From: Hydractinia symbiolongicarpus
Lineage: Eukaryota > Cnidaria > Hydrozoa > Anthoathecata > Hydractiniidae
DNA: 64,000 nt
Assembly (NCBI RefSeq): GCF_029227915.1
Contig: NC_079876.1
Span: forward strand, 30,911,828 to 30,975,827
Direction of reading: 5' to 3'
The notes beneath the pieces are model-generated. The model was not told where the DNA came from and did not search any database. It saw only the letters and a program-made list of their open reading frames with translations. The position numbers were made by a program, and so were the translations under genes. The number at the start of each line of letters is the position of its first letter. The first letter of the stretch is position 1. Of the stretch, positions 22,285 through 34,800 are shown piece after piece.

Positions 22285-24660
22285 CTGTATACCGAAACTG
22301 ATTATCGTAGCAGCTTTTCGGTAATTAAGACAGCGGTTGAGAAAAATAATAAGCTTAAAGGTGCTTAAATAAGTGAGATGATTACGAAGGCTATTCAAAT
22401 GACGTAAATTAACAATTATAAAGTATTGCTTGAGTGATTAGAACAAAAATTACGAAATGATGATTACAAAAAATGTTCCTCTTTCGTGTGGGAGGGCCAA
22501 TATTTACTGTTAAACTTTAAGCTTTCACTCTGTTGATGTAACGCGGATCTCTGAATTACAGAATCTTTTTTTTAATTATAATTTGGTAACATGACCAAAA
22601 TTTTTATAATCGGAATAAATTTTTATTATATTATTAAACCTTTTTGTAAGAATTTTTTCATTTTCCTGAAATTTTAAAAATATTGCAAGTTTAATTTCGG
22701 GACTCAACCATCAGGACACAAAAAATATTAAAATTAATATTTAACAAATAGTGGAATAAAAATACTTTGGTAATTTAATAAGCGGGTCAGTTACTCTCCT
22801 CCCATTTCTTGCTGAATAAAAATTTTAAGCTTAATTGTTGGAAAGTGTTAATAACAACATTTTTATGCTCCAACTTTTCACGGTTTGTTATTGCCGGCCT
22901 TGTATTTAAAACCAGATTTGTCTCAGCAAAACATTTAGACCAAACCAAGGAGTTAATTAATTAGGAAACATATCAAGCGAGAGTTCAAAAGTCGGTAATT
23001 AAATCCTAACCACGTAGATAAGATTTCAAATGCTCCTCTGATTATCAAAGTGATATCAAACCTATTCTCAAAGGCTCTATTTGTAAAGGTAATTACCTGC
23101 CTAATTAAGAAACATGCTTTACATTTAGGTCAGGTTAAGATTGTAATTTATGCAAAAAAATGTTCCTCTTTTAAGTGGTTTCAATTTAAATGTTTTTAAA
23201 ATGCATTTCTGGTATAGTATACCAACCATTATGTATGGCCGACAAACTTTGCGTTAAACTGAAAGTCACATTAAATTACAATGTATCTAGGTGTCTTCAA
23301 ATCGTTACAAATGAGTCGCTTTTATGTGCTAAAAACGGTGCTTCTTTGCAAGCTGTTGCCCGTGATTGGTATTAGGCGAGTAAAATTAGGGTTTATAACT
23401 AACATTTTTTTCGTCTTTTTTTATCAACAATTTTTATGCCAGTGAGGGGCTTGGCAGTTTTAGCCAACTTTGCTTGAACAAAGTTTTCAGCAATAAAGTA
23501 TTATAGATATGTAACAATCCTTGGTCACCGTGACTTGCTTAAAGTGGATAAAAAGTTAAAGAAAAATTTGAAAAAGGTGAAGCACCAAATAAAATGGATG
23601 CCGAAATTTTATGTTAAAACAGAGTGTTTTGAAAAGCAACATTTTAAGTTCACAAGTCTGCATTAAAATATCTTTTTTGATACTCAAAGAGTAAAAAAAT
23701 AGTCCTGAATGTTTTTATCATTGAAACTACATTCCTTCAGTCTTCGGTCTTCAGCGTTCTCCAGTTCTAATCTGCGAAACAAAAGGTTTAATTAAAAAAA
23801 AAAAAAAATTCTTTATTATTATGTCAAAATGAGATATTGAGTTTAGATGAAATTAATTTCAGATTACTGGAGATAAAAGAACATGCGAAAGCACATTACC
23901 TCATCAGAACTAAACTGCAAAAAGGAACATTTTTGTCCCCCCTCAAACCGAGTACTTTTTTTTTCACCTTCTTACAAACAATATCACGAACATAAGTTGT
24001 TTCTAAAGTCCTTAAATTCGAGCACAAGATTAAAGAAAGAATTACATTTTGAATTACATTTTTGTCGAATCTAACTTTGGGACCTACTTTTTCAAAGGAA
24101 AAAATCTGCAACAAAACGGGTAAAGTAAGATCTCTGTCTGAAAGATTATGGCAGATCCAGATCAGTCGAGGGAAGAGAAAATGCACCAATTTGCTTTGTG
24201 CTTGCAGCAGTTAAATATATTCGAACTAAAAAAGATACATTACATAATTTAGTTGATTAAAAAAGATCCTGAGCACGAACTGCATAAATTATCACAAGTT
24301 GAATAGAGAGCATAAATAATTACTAGCTTGCTACAAGTATGCGCGAAGTTTGCTACAAGTATGCGCGAAGTTGAGAAATTGGGTTAAAAAAGTGAAGAAT
24401 TTGAGTTAAGAAATGGAGTTAAAAAAATGAGGCACAATTTGAATGAGGTGGAAACTTGAAAACTTGAATTTGACTTCCGACTGATATAAGAAGATGATAA
24501 AAAAAAGTCTAAATTTATATAAAATATAACTCGTGAAAAAAAATCGTGAATAAACGTCTTCGTGCAATGCACAGGTAACTACATCTGGGAATTCGTCTTA
24601 TGGTATGACAGTTCAAAGTTCAACATAATCGGCTGACGTTAAATTGGAATTTTACTAGTC
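22285..24660. other. intergenic, AT-rich
   Basis: Upstream region of the peptide gene. I see no supportable exon. A 21 bp direct repeat (gctacaagtatgcgcgaagtt) occurs twice at about 24331-24372. Short frames around 23883-24190 overlap on both strands without family signatures. Confidence 0.4.
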
Positions 24661-24970
24661 GTTAGCCCGTGGAAAATCCACGGGTTCGCCCGTCCTTTTT
24701 ATACCGCATTGCGTGCGTCTTGCTACTGGCGGTACCATTTTGCGTGAGGACAGACGTATACGGGTATTATCCAAATACGGAAATATATATACGGGAAAAA
24801 TCCACGGGGTCGCTCGTCGCGTCCTTTAAATTTACCCGTCGCAACAAAGTGGATAAAAATATATCGCATTTTGTATTGGTGCGCATTTTAAAAATTTCGT
24901 GTTTCCGTTACGGGACACGGCTTTCGCGGACACACAGACAGACAGACGACGGCTATTATTAAACAGATTG
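24661..24970 (+). repeat. SINE-like interspersed repeat
   Basis: Opens with a hairpin, cccgtggaaaatccacggg, and is GC-richer than its surroundings. The end, cacacagacagacagacgac then ggctattatta, looks like the 3' tail of a retroposed element. No coding frame. Call rests on appearance only; other copies elsewhere in the genome would prove it. Confidence 0.4.
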
Positions 24971-26064
24971 TTTGAAATCGTTACACCGTCATTGATGATG
25001 CTCTCCAGCTTATTAGATGCTGAAAAACAGTGTGTAATAAACAGACCACACGAAAGGTTAAATACAGACTTTACCACTATATAGACAACCTGTCTACGGA
25101 TTCATACTTTTTTATGATAAATATGCTACTATTTTGTTGTTATCTTCTCAAAATAACAACATCTTTTAATATTTTTAGTATTCTTTTTCACGGTACAATA
25201 AGTTAAGGTTATATATTACATATCAGTAAAATTGAAATTATTTTGACAAGTAAACGAAGACAACACAAATAGTGATTACTAGCTTTAAAAAGGTAATTTA
25301 AAAAGATTCAAAGTTGTTGTTGTTTTTTACTAACTTTATGTTGAATAATCTTGTTTGTTTTTGTGCAAAACTTAGAAAAATGTAGTTCAAAAAAGGAAAG
25401 TTTGATTTCATAGCAAGGTAAGTGCTTATATCAAATAAATTATGGATACCAAATACACATAGAAAGCTTTCCTGTCACCTTCAGATATAATTAGAAGTCC
25501 AATGTGAAAATTAGGGTGATTTTAGATGTTGTTTTTCTTCTCAGTGATCATAATCTTCTTTAAGCGCTATTACCAGTACTTTTGTGAAAGCCTCTGAGAC
25601 CCAATTCATATCGGCCCGTCGTCAAGAGCACCTAGCCAATTAGAATGGCCAAAAACCCGTATTACCCACTTATGAAATCCAGACGGTTAACAATAATACA
25701 ATGTAAACAGTTTTGACTATCTACACCAAGAAATATTACTCCAGGTCAAAAGTGGGGGTAGTATATCTCGGAAAAGATGGATAAAACAGTTTATATTGTC
25801 TTTATTAACTGATAGCTATAGCTTTTGTTTGGGTTTGTAAAAACAGAATCTCTAAAGATTTACTTATGACAAGGTCGTAAAAATCAGGCTTTGATAAAGA
25901 AAGAAAACGTTTGGTTTTTAATTTTATTGCATTAATTTTTCACATACAAAGAAAAAACAACATCCGCATATCTATATATGGATTTTTTTTATACGTTTTT
26001 TGGACTAAAATTTATTCTTCGTCAGAAGTCTATTACACAAATTTGATGCTTTTTTGCTTGTTAT

Positions 26065-26445
26065 CAGGGGCGGCGCCACAATTTTCAAAATGTGTGTGTG
26101 TGTGTGTGTTTAAGGGGGGGGGAGGGGTGGGCTTAGCCATAGATGGAGATTTTGAGATTTTAGTGACAATCAACGAGCGAGCGAAGCGAGATGCTGATAC
26201 AGCGAGGCTCTGGGGTGTGGTGTAAGCCCCCCCCCCCCTGGTGGGGTCTGGAATCCAAAGCATTTTTAGAGTCCTAAAACATGTAGATCGCATTATTTAG
26301 TGAAATAGCCTGCAGGTTCTCTGGTTGGATAACATCAATTATCATGCAGTGATAGAAACACTTATTGACAGAAAATAAAATATTATTACTTAGCAAAAAA
26401 GTGGGGGGACTGAAGCCCCCTGGCCCCCTAGTGGCGCCGCCCCTG
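26065..26445. mobile_element. hAT-like MITE (381 bp)
   Basis: Terminal inverted repeats are CAGGGGCGGCGCCAC on the left and its exact reverse complement on the right, a pattern common at hAT-superfamily ends. The 8 bp flanks (cttgttat and gtcattga) do not match, so the target duplication has decayed or the ends are not exact. The interior has a (GT)n run, poly-G and poly-C tracts. No transposase. Confidence 0.7.
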
Positions 26446-27531
26446 GTCATTGATTAACTATGTTGCGATAAATGTCGAGATTAAAGACGCAGTGAATTTA
26501 AAGTTATATACATTCCTTGATGTTTTTCTGGCGGACTTATGCGAGGTTGTGGATTACTGTAAGTAGATATTTGAGTCTGTATTTAGCTGGCTATGTTACC
26601 AATCCTCTGCTGAAGTTGCTATGATGTTAAACGTTTTACGGTGCTGTATAAAGCCCGTAATGTGAAGTCTTTTTAGCCAATCAGCGCAGCGAATTTCACG
26701 TATAAACCAGTTGAAAATGGCTATCAGTTTATAACGTCAAAAGAGACTTGCCAAAAAAAGCCTATCACATTTGACCTTACTGAGTTTATCAATGGAATTT
26801 TTCTGGCTTCCCAGACTTTTTCCAAAGGTACCGTTATATAGAAGAACAGAATATGTATGTGCATTTTCTCTTATACTGACAGTGAAATAAAAACTACAAA
26901 AATTTACAAATCATACCACTCTGATAAAAAGTCCTATTTTAACCACTAAACACAACCCTGGAGGTCAAAGTTATTATGTCAAACCGCAAACTAAATTAAA
27001 CTTTTGTATAACAACTATTAGCATGTCCGGTGGTTGTTGTGAGAAGATTGATAAAATTTAGAGTTAGTTAAAATTGGAACTTTCCAAGCAAAAAAAATTC
27101 GTTTATTATGGCACAAAAAAATGTTGTCCTTGAATAAAAACAATTCGTCTACTTGCTAACTATAAAATATATCAACAGCCACTTATATATAATATACATG
27201 TGTTATAATACAGTTCCTTTCAGGAATTTTCTCCGCATCATACCCTGATTATGATGATTATTGAGAAAAATATAAAAATTATTTTTGAAAATGTTTAGTA
27301 ATTATATGTTAATGTTTGTTTATTTAAATTCTGGTTTTCTAACAAATCGATTGTAATTTTTCTCACAATGTTTTACTGAATTCTAGACACTACAACCCAG
27401 GTTGGTGACATCCAAAATGGCGGAGTTCACGATGGTCGGACAAAAAATTATGGCCAGTCATTGTATTGTTCCTGATTGGAAATTAAGCGTTATTTAAAAG
27501 CTATTAAACCTTATAAGGAAACAAATAAACC
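26446..27531. other. 3' flank of the large - strand gene
   Basis: No exon recognised. On the - strand AATAAA occurs at about 27319-27324, roughly 210 nt after the stop at 27532, and is the likely polyadenylation signal of the 1448-codon gene. Confidence 0.45.
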
Positions 27532-30500
27532 TTATTTGGATATATGATTTGAAACAGCTGGTTGATATTGGTGTTTTAGTCTGCGACCAGCTTTGTATCC
27601 AATGCTTCGTATATCCAAACTGTTAAAAGCAATTTCATTCTTTTCCAAATCAATCACCGTCTCTTTTTCTTCCTCCTGTTTTTGTTTAGGCGGCGCCCGG
27701 ACATATCTTGTGTTGAATGTTAAAGGCGTCATATTATTACCTTCATTACTGGAAAACACATCCGGAACAACAATTTTACCGATACCATATTTGGTATTGT
27801 TTTTTAACGAATGTTTTGTGTTGTGGGAGTTTGGTAACAGGGGTGCTTTAATTTTAGGCGCCGAGCCATTTCGAGTTGCAGAATTTGGATTGGCTGAGTG
27901 GTTGTATTCATTGTTTATATTCTTAGTCTGACTAGTTAGCCATTCATCATTCGTTATGAAATCAACATCTATGCTATCGTCATCTTCATCAAAATGATTG
28001 CTACCATTTATCGAGATGACGTCATCATAACTCCATGACGTCACGTTAATGTTTTTGCGTCGCGTAATGTCTTCGTCGCTTCTTGGTGAAGCAAAAAGTT
28101 GCGTGGATAAAGTCTCGTTTGAATCACGTTTTTGTAGTTTTCTTTTAGAGCTTGGTGAGAATAACATCCTTAACTTACTTCCTATCTTGGATGGTGTGCT
28201 TGGTCTGGACAATTCTTGTTTGTTGCTTGAAGAGCTAACCTTTCTTGATTTTTTTGGAGTACTTGGTCTGGGAGATATGCTTGGAGTGGTACTTGAGGTC
28301 GAGAAAATAACACTATCGTTGGGTAAGAAGCTAGATGGAATGTTTATCTTGCCAACGTTGGTATGTGTGTAAGTCTGGTCAGCCCATTTTTCGTTTGGCG
28401 TTTTAGGCAAATATTCTGGTATGGCATTTGTACCCTCCAACGTGTAATCTTTCACTTCAACATCCATTGCTTCAAGTTGCTCACCATTAAGTTCGTTACT
28501 GACGACATTTTGTTCAACAGGTGCAACTTCTATGTGGTTCTTGATTTGTTTTGCTTTTTGCTTCCTTGGTGACTGCCTTTTGTTATGTAAATTTGACGTT
28601 TTAAAGTCCTTGATATTTGACGTGTCCAAGGTCACGGACATGTGGTTTCTTTGTGTTTGCTGGGATTGAGGACTTTGGTATTTTGTTCTGTCAGAAAACT
28701 TATGGACTTGATATTCACTTGGTTTTATCACTCTCTCTTGGTTATGTTCTGGTAAATAATAATGTGTTATTGCATTGTTCTTATTATCGTTGACTTGAGT
28801 TGCAGGTACCTCTTTCCTTGTATAGAACGTTCTTGTGTCTTCTTCTTTTTGTGGCTGTTGCTGCTGCTGCTGTCTTCTGTTTGATACATCAACATTCACA
28901 TTGGCCTCATTAAATGAATTGCTCCTCTTCATTTCTTCATAACTACCATTAAAATGTCTGCTTTTTACTGATTGAGTGTTTATCGGCGATTGTTTTGGGA
29001 CCTGTTCCAGTGTCTCATGATCTGAAAATATTTGAACAGGATTTGCAGGAGTACGTGACAGTACTATTGTTTCCACTGATGCAACATCCTTAGTTACCTG
29101 CTGATTGGATGTCGAGGCGTTCTGTTTTGCTATGATTGGCTCCTTTGATTTAAATTCATTTCTGCCATTTTTGTCGTCATGAAATGATGGTAAATCCTTG
29201 TTTGTTGGGTTAGCTACCTTGTGTGGGTAGGTCCTGACACCTTCCAATTCCGACTCTGTCAAACTTAGTCGATGCGCGTGTGATGCTCCAATCCGATTTG
29301 AAGGGTTATCGCTTCCAATTGAAGTAGATAAACCATATTCTGTGTTCACACTCTCCAAACTCAATCTGCGCTGATTTGACTCTAAATTGGTTGTTGGTAA
29401 TTCAGAAACGGACGGCTTATTCTCCACATCTGCATCAAGTGAAGTAAAGGAAAAGGATTTCATTTTTGGACGTATCATTCTGTATGATTTTTCTTCTCGT
29501 TTTAGACTATCTAAGCCAGTCTTGTCTTTAAGATGCGATTTTAGCATTGCCATCACTTCAGATTTATTGATCGGGCGCTGGTCGGTATAAATCTCTGGCG
29601 ACTGTGCCTGACTATCCGCTGACATATTATTTAAAGTGCTAAAGGGATCATCTCCTAAAGTTATGTGCCGGGTAGGCGAGGGTTGTAACGGAAACATTTC
29701 AAATAAATTTTCTGTATCCGGTGCTTGGTCCCACGAGTTAGATTCATTAGATTCTCCTAAGAGAGATTGATTTCGGAATGCATAATCTGAACCCTGAGTT
29801 CCCTTATCGTAATTTGTCAAATTAAAACTTTCCATTTCCATCCGATCATCTGGACGAGGAGATCTACTTTTTATTGTGCTTCTGAGCTCGTTTAAAAGTG
29901 TTTCTTTTTTCTCAACATGGATGGAGTCTCCTTTAATCAGTGACAAATGACGTTGTCCATAGCGTGATGAAGGTGTCTCTGATTGTTCTATAGAAGAGCT
30001 CCTTCCTTGATGGTAAGAAGCATCAGCTTGTTTAGAATGAGCACGGAATGACTCTTCATCCACATTGTCGTAAGTATTTGATGAAGTGTAGTTATAATTT
30101 TGGGTATTTAAACCATTTGGTAACGATTTTGTTCGTTCAGCTAATAACGGATCAGGAAACTTATATTGAGTTGTAGCCTGGTGAGGATTTTTTGAGCGTT
30201 CCAGTGTCTTTGCTTTGGCTTTCAATATATTCTCTAGTTTATTATGTATACCGTTTCGTTTTTCATTTTCTTCCTCACGACTACTTCTTCTTTGGGTTTC
30301 TCTTTCATCTTCTTCGTTTAGTAATTCATGTAAGTTTGATAACGATCGTGTAATTTTAGCGTAGCCGTTATTATCACCGCTATCTTGACTGGTAAAGTTA
30401 ACTTGATCTGTCAAAGATATGATAAGATCATTGTTGGATCTATTTGTGGTTGGTGTCTCGCTAGCACTGCTGTGATTGGTACGATTACTACCACTACCGT

Positions 30501-31878
30501 AGCCATCATCATACGCACTATAATCCATCGAGCTGATTTTCTTAATATTATGCTCAAATATAGGATCAGTTTCAATTGAATTCATATCAGCTAAAACTTT
30601 GTTGTTTTTGATTAAAATCTTTTTCTGTAATGTTTCTTTCTCGTGTTTTTGCTTCTTTATGTTGTTGCCATATAGTTGTGTTGTATGAATAAGCCTATTT
30701 TCGTTCATATTTAATTTTTTTATTTTCGTTTCAATTGGAGATGAAACAGCTAACTGGTGATTGTATTCAAGCCATGAATTCGTTCGATTTTCTCTTTCAT
30801 TGGCCAAACCATTTTCACAATTTTGACTCATATTAAAATACTCCGACTGCGATTTTTTTTGAAAGTGCTTTGGGTGTTTATTCTTTAATTTAAATTCTTT
30901 TTCACTACGGACATCAAACGATAATATATCATCTACCTCAGAGTTAGAAATATTTATAACTCTCTCCGAATGTTCTTCTACAATATCTTTCTCATTAAAT
31001 ATTAAAGCATCATAGCTCGAGTTAGTTAAAATTTGATGACTTTTTCCTTCCAATGGATCCCAAGGTAAAACCTCCATTTTGTCATTCTCAATTGATTCAT
31101 CTTGAATAGGATTTTTGTTGAAATTATTATTTTCAATCTTTGTATTCATCCAATCATCAATAACCATGATATCACCTTTGTCAACGTTCGTTTGATTTTT
31201 GGGAAATCTTTCAGAACCATACTGACCTAAGAACTGATCTTCCCTTTGTTGTTCTTTGCTTATATTCGACATGCTTCGAATATCAAAACTATTTTTAGAC
31301 AAATATGCTTTGGCTGCAGCGCTTTTTGGGATCCAGCCCTCACTTTTACGTCTTCTTGGCTCATTCTGAAACTCTTCTACGGAGTGGTGTTTTGGCATCC
31401 ATGCCGTACGCTCTCCTCCGTTCTGAGATTCATTAAAAGTTAAACCAGCAAGGGATTTCGCATTCAGGTTAGCTGGGCGTGTCTCGTCATTCCTATGTCT
31501 TGAATTAAATGTATTTACTTCTTCGTGACTTTTATTGCTGATAGTGTCAAGCAGAAGTGTCTCTTGTGAAGAATTGATTCTCTGTTCATCCCAATATAAA
31601 CCTATGTGGTTAACGAACAAGTGTTCGCTGACGTCATCTTGCATCGGCTCCGTGCTATACTTGATTTGGTTTTCTGTTTCGTTGCCAAGTCGTTCTATGT
31701 GTTCAGTACTTCTAGCGCGAGTGAACAAATTTTGCAAATTATTTTCGTCTGCGATAATTTTTTTATTTGGATTTTCAGGACTAACCGTGATGATGTCTTC
31801 TTTTGGAGAAGTTACAGATGAGTTGCGCATTGCGTTGCGAAAGGAAAATGTTAAGTTGCCCAATCTTTTTTCACCCAT
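27532..31878 (-). CDS. large low-complexity protein of unknown function (1448 aa)
   Basis: One open exon of 1448 codons. The ATG follows ttttacttag by 3 nt, so an untranslated 5' exon or spliced leader precedes it. I recognise no folded domain. The protein is rich in Ser, Asn, Glu and Lys. It holds a Gln run (RRQQQQQQPQ), several basophilic kinase-type sites built on R-x-L-S-L (QRRLSLES, HRLSLTES, QRHLSLIK), a proline-directed Ser/Thr block (SISPRPSTPKKSRK, then ELSRPSTPSKIGSKL) followed by a strongly basic SPSSKRKLQKR, two WxPK motifs near the N-terminus (AWMPKHH, GWIPKSA), and a conserved-looking C-terminal end (SLDIRSIGYKAGRRLKHQ). No signal peptide or membrane helix. A cytoskeletal or scaffold adaptor regulated by phosphorylation is plausible but unproven. 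Coding reality is supported by length and by synonymous-looking composition across the frame. Confidence 0.88.
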   Translation of the reverse strand: MGEKRLGNLTFSFRNAMRNSSVTSPKEDIITVSPENPNKKIIADENNLQNLFTRARSTEHIERLGNETENQIKYSTEPMQDDVSEHLFVNHIGLYWDEQRINSSQETLLLDTISNKSHEEVNTFNSRHRNDETRPANLNAKSLAGLTFNESQNGGERTAWMPKHHSVEEFQNEPRRRKSEGWIPKSAAAKAYLSKNSFDIRSMSNISKEQQREDQFLGQYGSERFPKNQTNVDKGDIMVIDDWMNTKIENNNFNKNPIQDESIENDKMEVLPWDPLEGKSHQILTNSSYDALIFNEKDIVEEHSERVINISNSEVDDILSFDVRSEKEFKLKNKHPKHFQKKSQSEYFNMSQNCENGLANERENRTNSWLEYNHQLAVSSPIETKIKKLNMNENRLIHTTQLYGNNIKKQKHEKETLQKKILIKNNKVLADMNSIETDPIFEHNIKKISSMDYSAYDDGYGSGSNRTNHSSASETPTTNRSNNDLIISLTDQVNFTSQDSGDNNGYAKITRSLSNLHELLNEEDERETQRRSSREEENEKRNGIHNKLENILKAKAKTLERSKNPHQATTQYKFPDPLLAERTKSLPNGLNTQNYNYTSSNTYDNVDEESFRAHSKQADASYHQGRSSSIEQSETPSSRYGQRHLSLIKGDSIHVEKKETLLNELRSTIKSRSPRPDDRMEMESFNLTNYDKGTQGSDYAFRNQSLLGESNESNSWDQAPDTENLFEMFPLQPSPTRHITLGDDPFSTLNNMSADSQAQSPEIYTDQRPINKSEVMAMLKSHLKDKTGLDSLKREEKSYRMIRPKMKSFSFTSLDADVENKPSVSELPTTNLESNQRRLSLESVNTEYGLSTSIGSDNPSNRIGASHAHRLSLTESELEGVRTYPHKVANPTNKDLPSFHDDKNGRNEFKSKEPIIAKQNASTSNQQVTKDVASVETIVLSRTPANPVQIFSDHETLEQVPKQSPINTQSVKSRHFNGSYEEMKRSNSFNEANVNVDVSNRRQQQQQQPQKEEDTRTFYTRKEVPATQVNDNKNNAITHYYLPEHNQERVIKPSEYQVHKFSDRTKYQSPQSQQTQRNHMSVTLDTSNIKDFKTSNLHNKRQSPRKQKAKQIKNHIEVAPVEQNVVSNELNGEQLEAMDVEVKDYTLEGTNAIPEYLPKTPNEKWADQTYTHTNVGKINIPSSFLPNDSVIFSTSSTTPSISPRPSTPKKSRKVSSSSNKQELSRPSTPSKIGSKLRMLFSPSSKRKLQKRDSNETLSTQLFASPRSDEDITRRKNINVTSWSYDDVISINGSNHFDEDDDSIDVDFITNDEWLTSQTKNINNEYNHSANPNSATRNGSAPKIKAPLLPNSHNTKHSLKNNTKYGIGKIVVPDVFSSNEGNNMTPLTFNTRYVRAPPKQKQEEEKETVIDLEKNEIAFNSLDIRSIGYKAGRRLKHQYQPAVSNHISK

Positions 31879-34800
31879 TATCTAAGTAAAAAGAGGAATA
31901 AGAATTGTAATTGATTTTAAAGAAAGGTTTTTATTAAGAAGATTATACAAATATAACATTTCGATCAAGATGCGAGAAGAATAGAATTCTTCTCGTTACA
32001 TTTTAACACAATCCTTAAAAAAATCGGGAAATTGGCCTATCAAAATTTTTGAAATTTCAATTTTATCTAAAATGTTTTCTAAAATTAAATTTTAGAACTC
32101 ATGATTTTTATGGAAATAAAACTTTCACCAATTTTAAAAACTTTAACATTCTTCGTTTTTTGATTTTGTTGGTTTTTTTTCAGAAGAAAAATTACTAGAA
32201 AAATAATTGTTTAAAGACAAAATATGACCGACACGGTGTACACTTCTGCTGAAAAAACATTTTTGGCATAAGATTTTAACCGCGGGAGAGGAAATTTAAA
32301 TCCAGTGATATGCACAGTAACACGGATTCTAACCTTTTTATGAAAAATTCATGAAAATAAAAATATTACAGTTCTTCACAAAGCAACTGCATTATTTACA
32401 TACAAAATTCTTTTCATAAAGGCGGAACTTAAAATCATCATTTTGATGAACAACCTAACAACTGAGGGATAACGAAGGAAAGTGAGATTAAAAATTTATT
32501 GAGTATTTCAGAATCAATTTCGTTACCATAAAGAATAACCAATTTTTTTCTCACTCCCATGTAATCAAAGCCATAGCTAAGCTGCCATGTTTTCTATGGT
32601 TACCTTGTGGTTAGTGTAGCTAGGTCTTTTAAAAAAGTGTTGCTGTTTAAAAAAAACAAATTTGAAGAGACTTGAGGTCACTGATAAGTAGTAAATCAAG
32701 CTCGAAAATAAATGTTCTAAAATAATGGATTGAAACTCCTTAAGGGGGGGGGGGGGGGGGGTTCACGAAGCGAATTGAACGGCAAATTCGACGGCGAATT
32801 GAACTATAAAATAAATTAGGCGCTAAATTTATTGCTTACATTAGTTATATTCTTGTACTTGAGACGTGATTAACGATCCTCATTCCCATGCCCAGTGTTG
32901 TTCTCGTCTTACCTGAAGCCGTCATATCAAGGAAAAAGAGCAAAGACTCTACCGCAGCTCAGTTAACTCACAGAAATGAAGAGCAAGTCGGCGTTTCCCT
33001 CACCTTTTTTAATAAACATATCACTTTTGAATAAAGAAATATTTTATATTATTATTCAGATGTGAAATGTTGTCGGGGTTAATTTATGGGCCGCTGTTAA
33101 AGTCTAATTTTTTTAAAAAAAATACAAATTCATTGTCTAATATTTATCTACCTTTGTGGATTTTCTAGAACCAAATTTATAAATAAATTTAAAAGTGGCT
33201 AACTAGCGACATGTTTTTCCAACAAAATGTATTTTCTGACTATCTGATTAGCTTGCTACTTATGTATGGCATGCCGTTAATTTAACATTAAGTAAAGTTC
33301 TGCAAAATTATAACTTATTGATCTATTCATACATGGCGAGTTAGTCAGCTATACCATTATTTCTTTTAAATATACGAAGAGTGTGTCTGTCTCATCTACA
33401 TATATAACGTTTTTTAATCAGCGTTTACGACTAAGGAAATGAATATAAAATTTTTTTGTAGATCAGGGGCACTTGGCTGAAATCAGCAAAATGTTTGAAC
33501 CTTTATATTTCCTTAACCTTCTTTAAAAGCACATGATCCTCATGATCATCAAATTCAAATGACGGTTCTTTTTCATTGATATTCTGCCTAAGTGGATTTT
33601 TAACGGCCTGTATCGACTAGTCTTATGTAATAATACGAAATGTGTGTGACAGGAATAGTGTATGCGTTCATTTTGAAGTTGCCCAAAAAGTATGTCCTAT
33701 TTGTAAAATGCCTAAACGTTACGGCACGCATTTAGACTAACGTCAAATTATTAAATAAGAATAGTAAAGCCATTGCATTGCGTTTTCAAGTTTAAGGCTT
33801 CAATAACTGCGTTCGTAACTAGGGGCCTCCTGAGACCAAAATAGGATCAATTTCCTAAACCTCAACCCGCCTGTTTCAAAAAAAGGGGAAAACGTTACCA
33901 TAAAAATATCTCTGTAACTGTTTGTTAAAAAGGCATGATCCCATACACTTTCTTCATCAGCGTATTAAGCTCTATACAATGATTGCTAAAAATTTTTTTT
34001 GTACATTGGTGTGAAAATTTTTTAAAACTTATACACCTCTTCAACAGCTGATCAATACCGCGCGATCCTATACATTATTTTTATCAGCGTTTCAAGCTCC
34101 ACACAATTCAGATTTCCTTTTTGCATAATTCAACCAATAATCATAAACAATTTCTCAGAGCAAACCCGAATTAAAATAACTCAATGAGCACAAAGGCAGA
34201 GTGACCACATCTTACTTCCTAAATGGTAGCAGATTAAATTATGTTTGCTCCGGTGAGTGAAAATGCTTTCACTGACAATGATCATGAGGACCACAGAAAA
34301 TTCGTTTTTTGAGTGGCTTTATGTCTGTCTGTCTCCTGGCTACAGAAAAGACGGCACAAACATCCTCGCAGTAAATCAACACTTTACAGATCAGTCAGAC
34401 ATTTAACAAAACACCGGCTAACTTTCATCGTTTTGTATGTTGCATTGCCATAGAAATTTGGTACCAACTGCGTGGTTACCAACTGATAGACAATATCTCA
34501 GACAACCTCGATCCCAGGACATGTTGTCTCTTTTTGCATATCGGACGGCGAGACAAGCATGGCCCTGGTGGAGGCTGGTCAAAAATCTTTAATTTTCGCA
34601 GATTTTTAATTAATGCACTCGTGTCTTGTTTATCCAGAATTTTTTACTTCCTAGTCCTTGGTAAGCGAGATTCAATTTAATTATCACGGTCTGGATTTTA
34701 TCGTTATCCTTAAAAATGGAACTTTTTAGTGAAGACTGCACTGTGAAGACTAAGTAGTTGTGGAGGTGGCTCTAAAGTACATATTGTTGTTTTAAAGCAA

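Noticed and set aside
26033-26293. 86-codon - strand frame with Thr-His repeats
   Set aside because: It covers the (GT)n and poly-C tracts of a hAT-like MITE and has no coding character.
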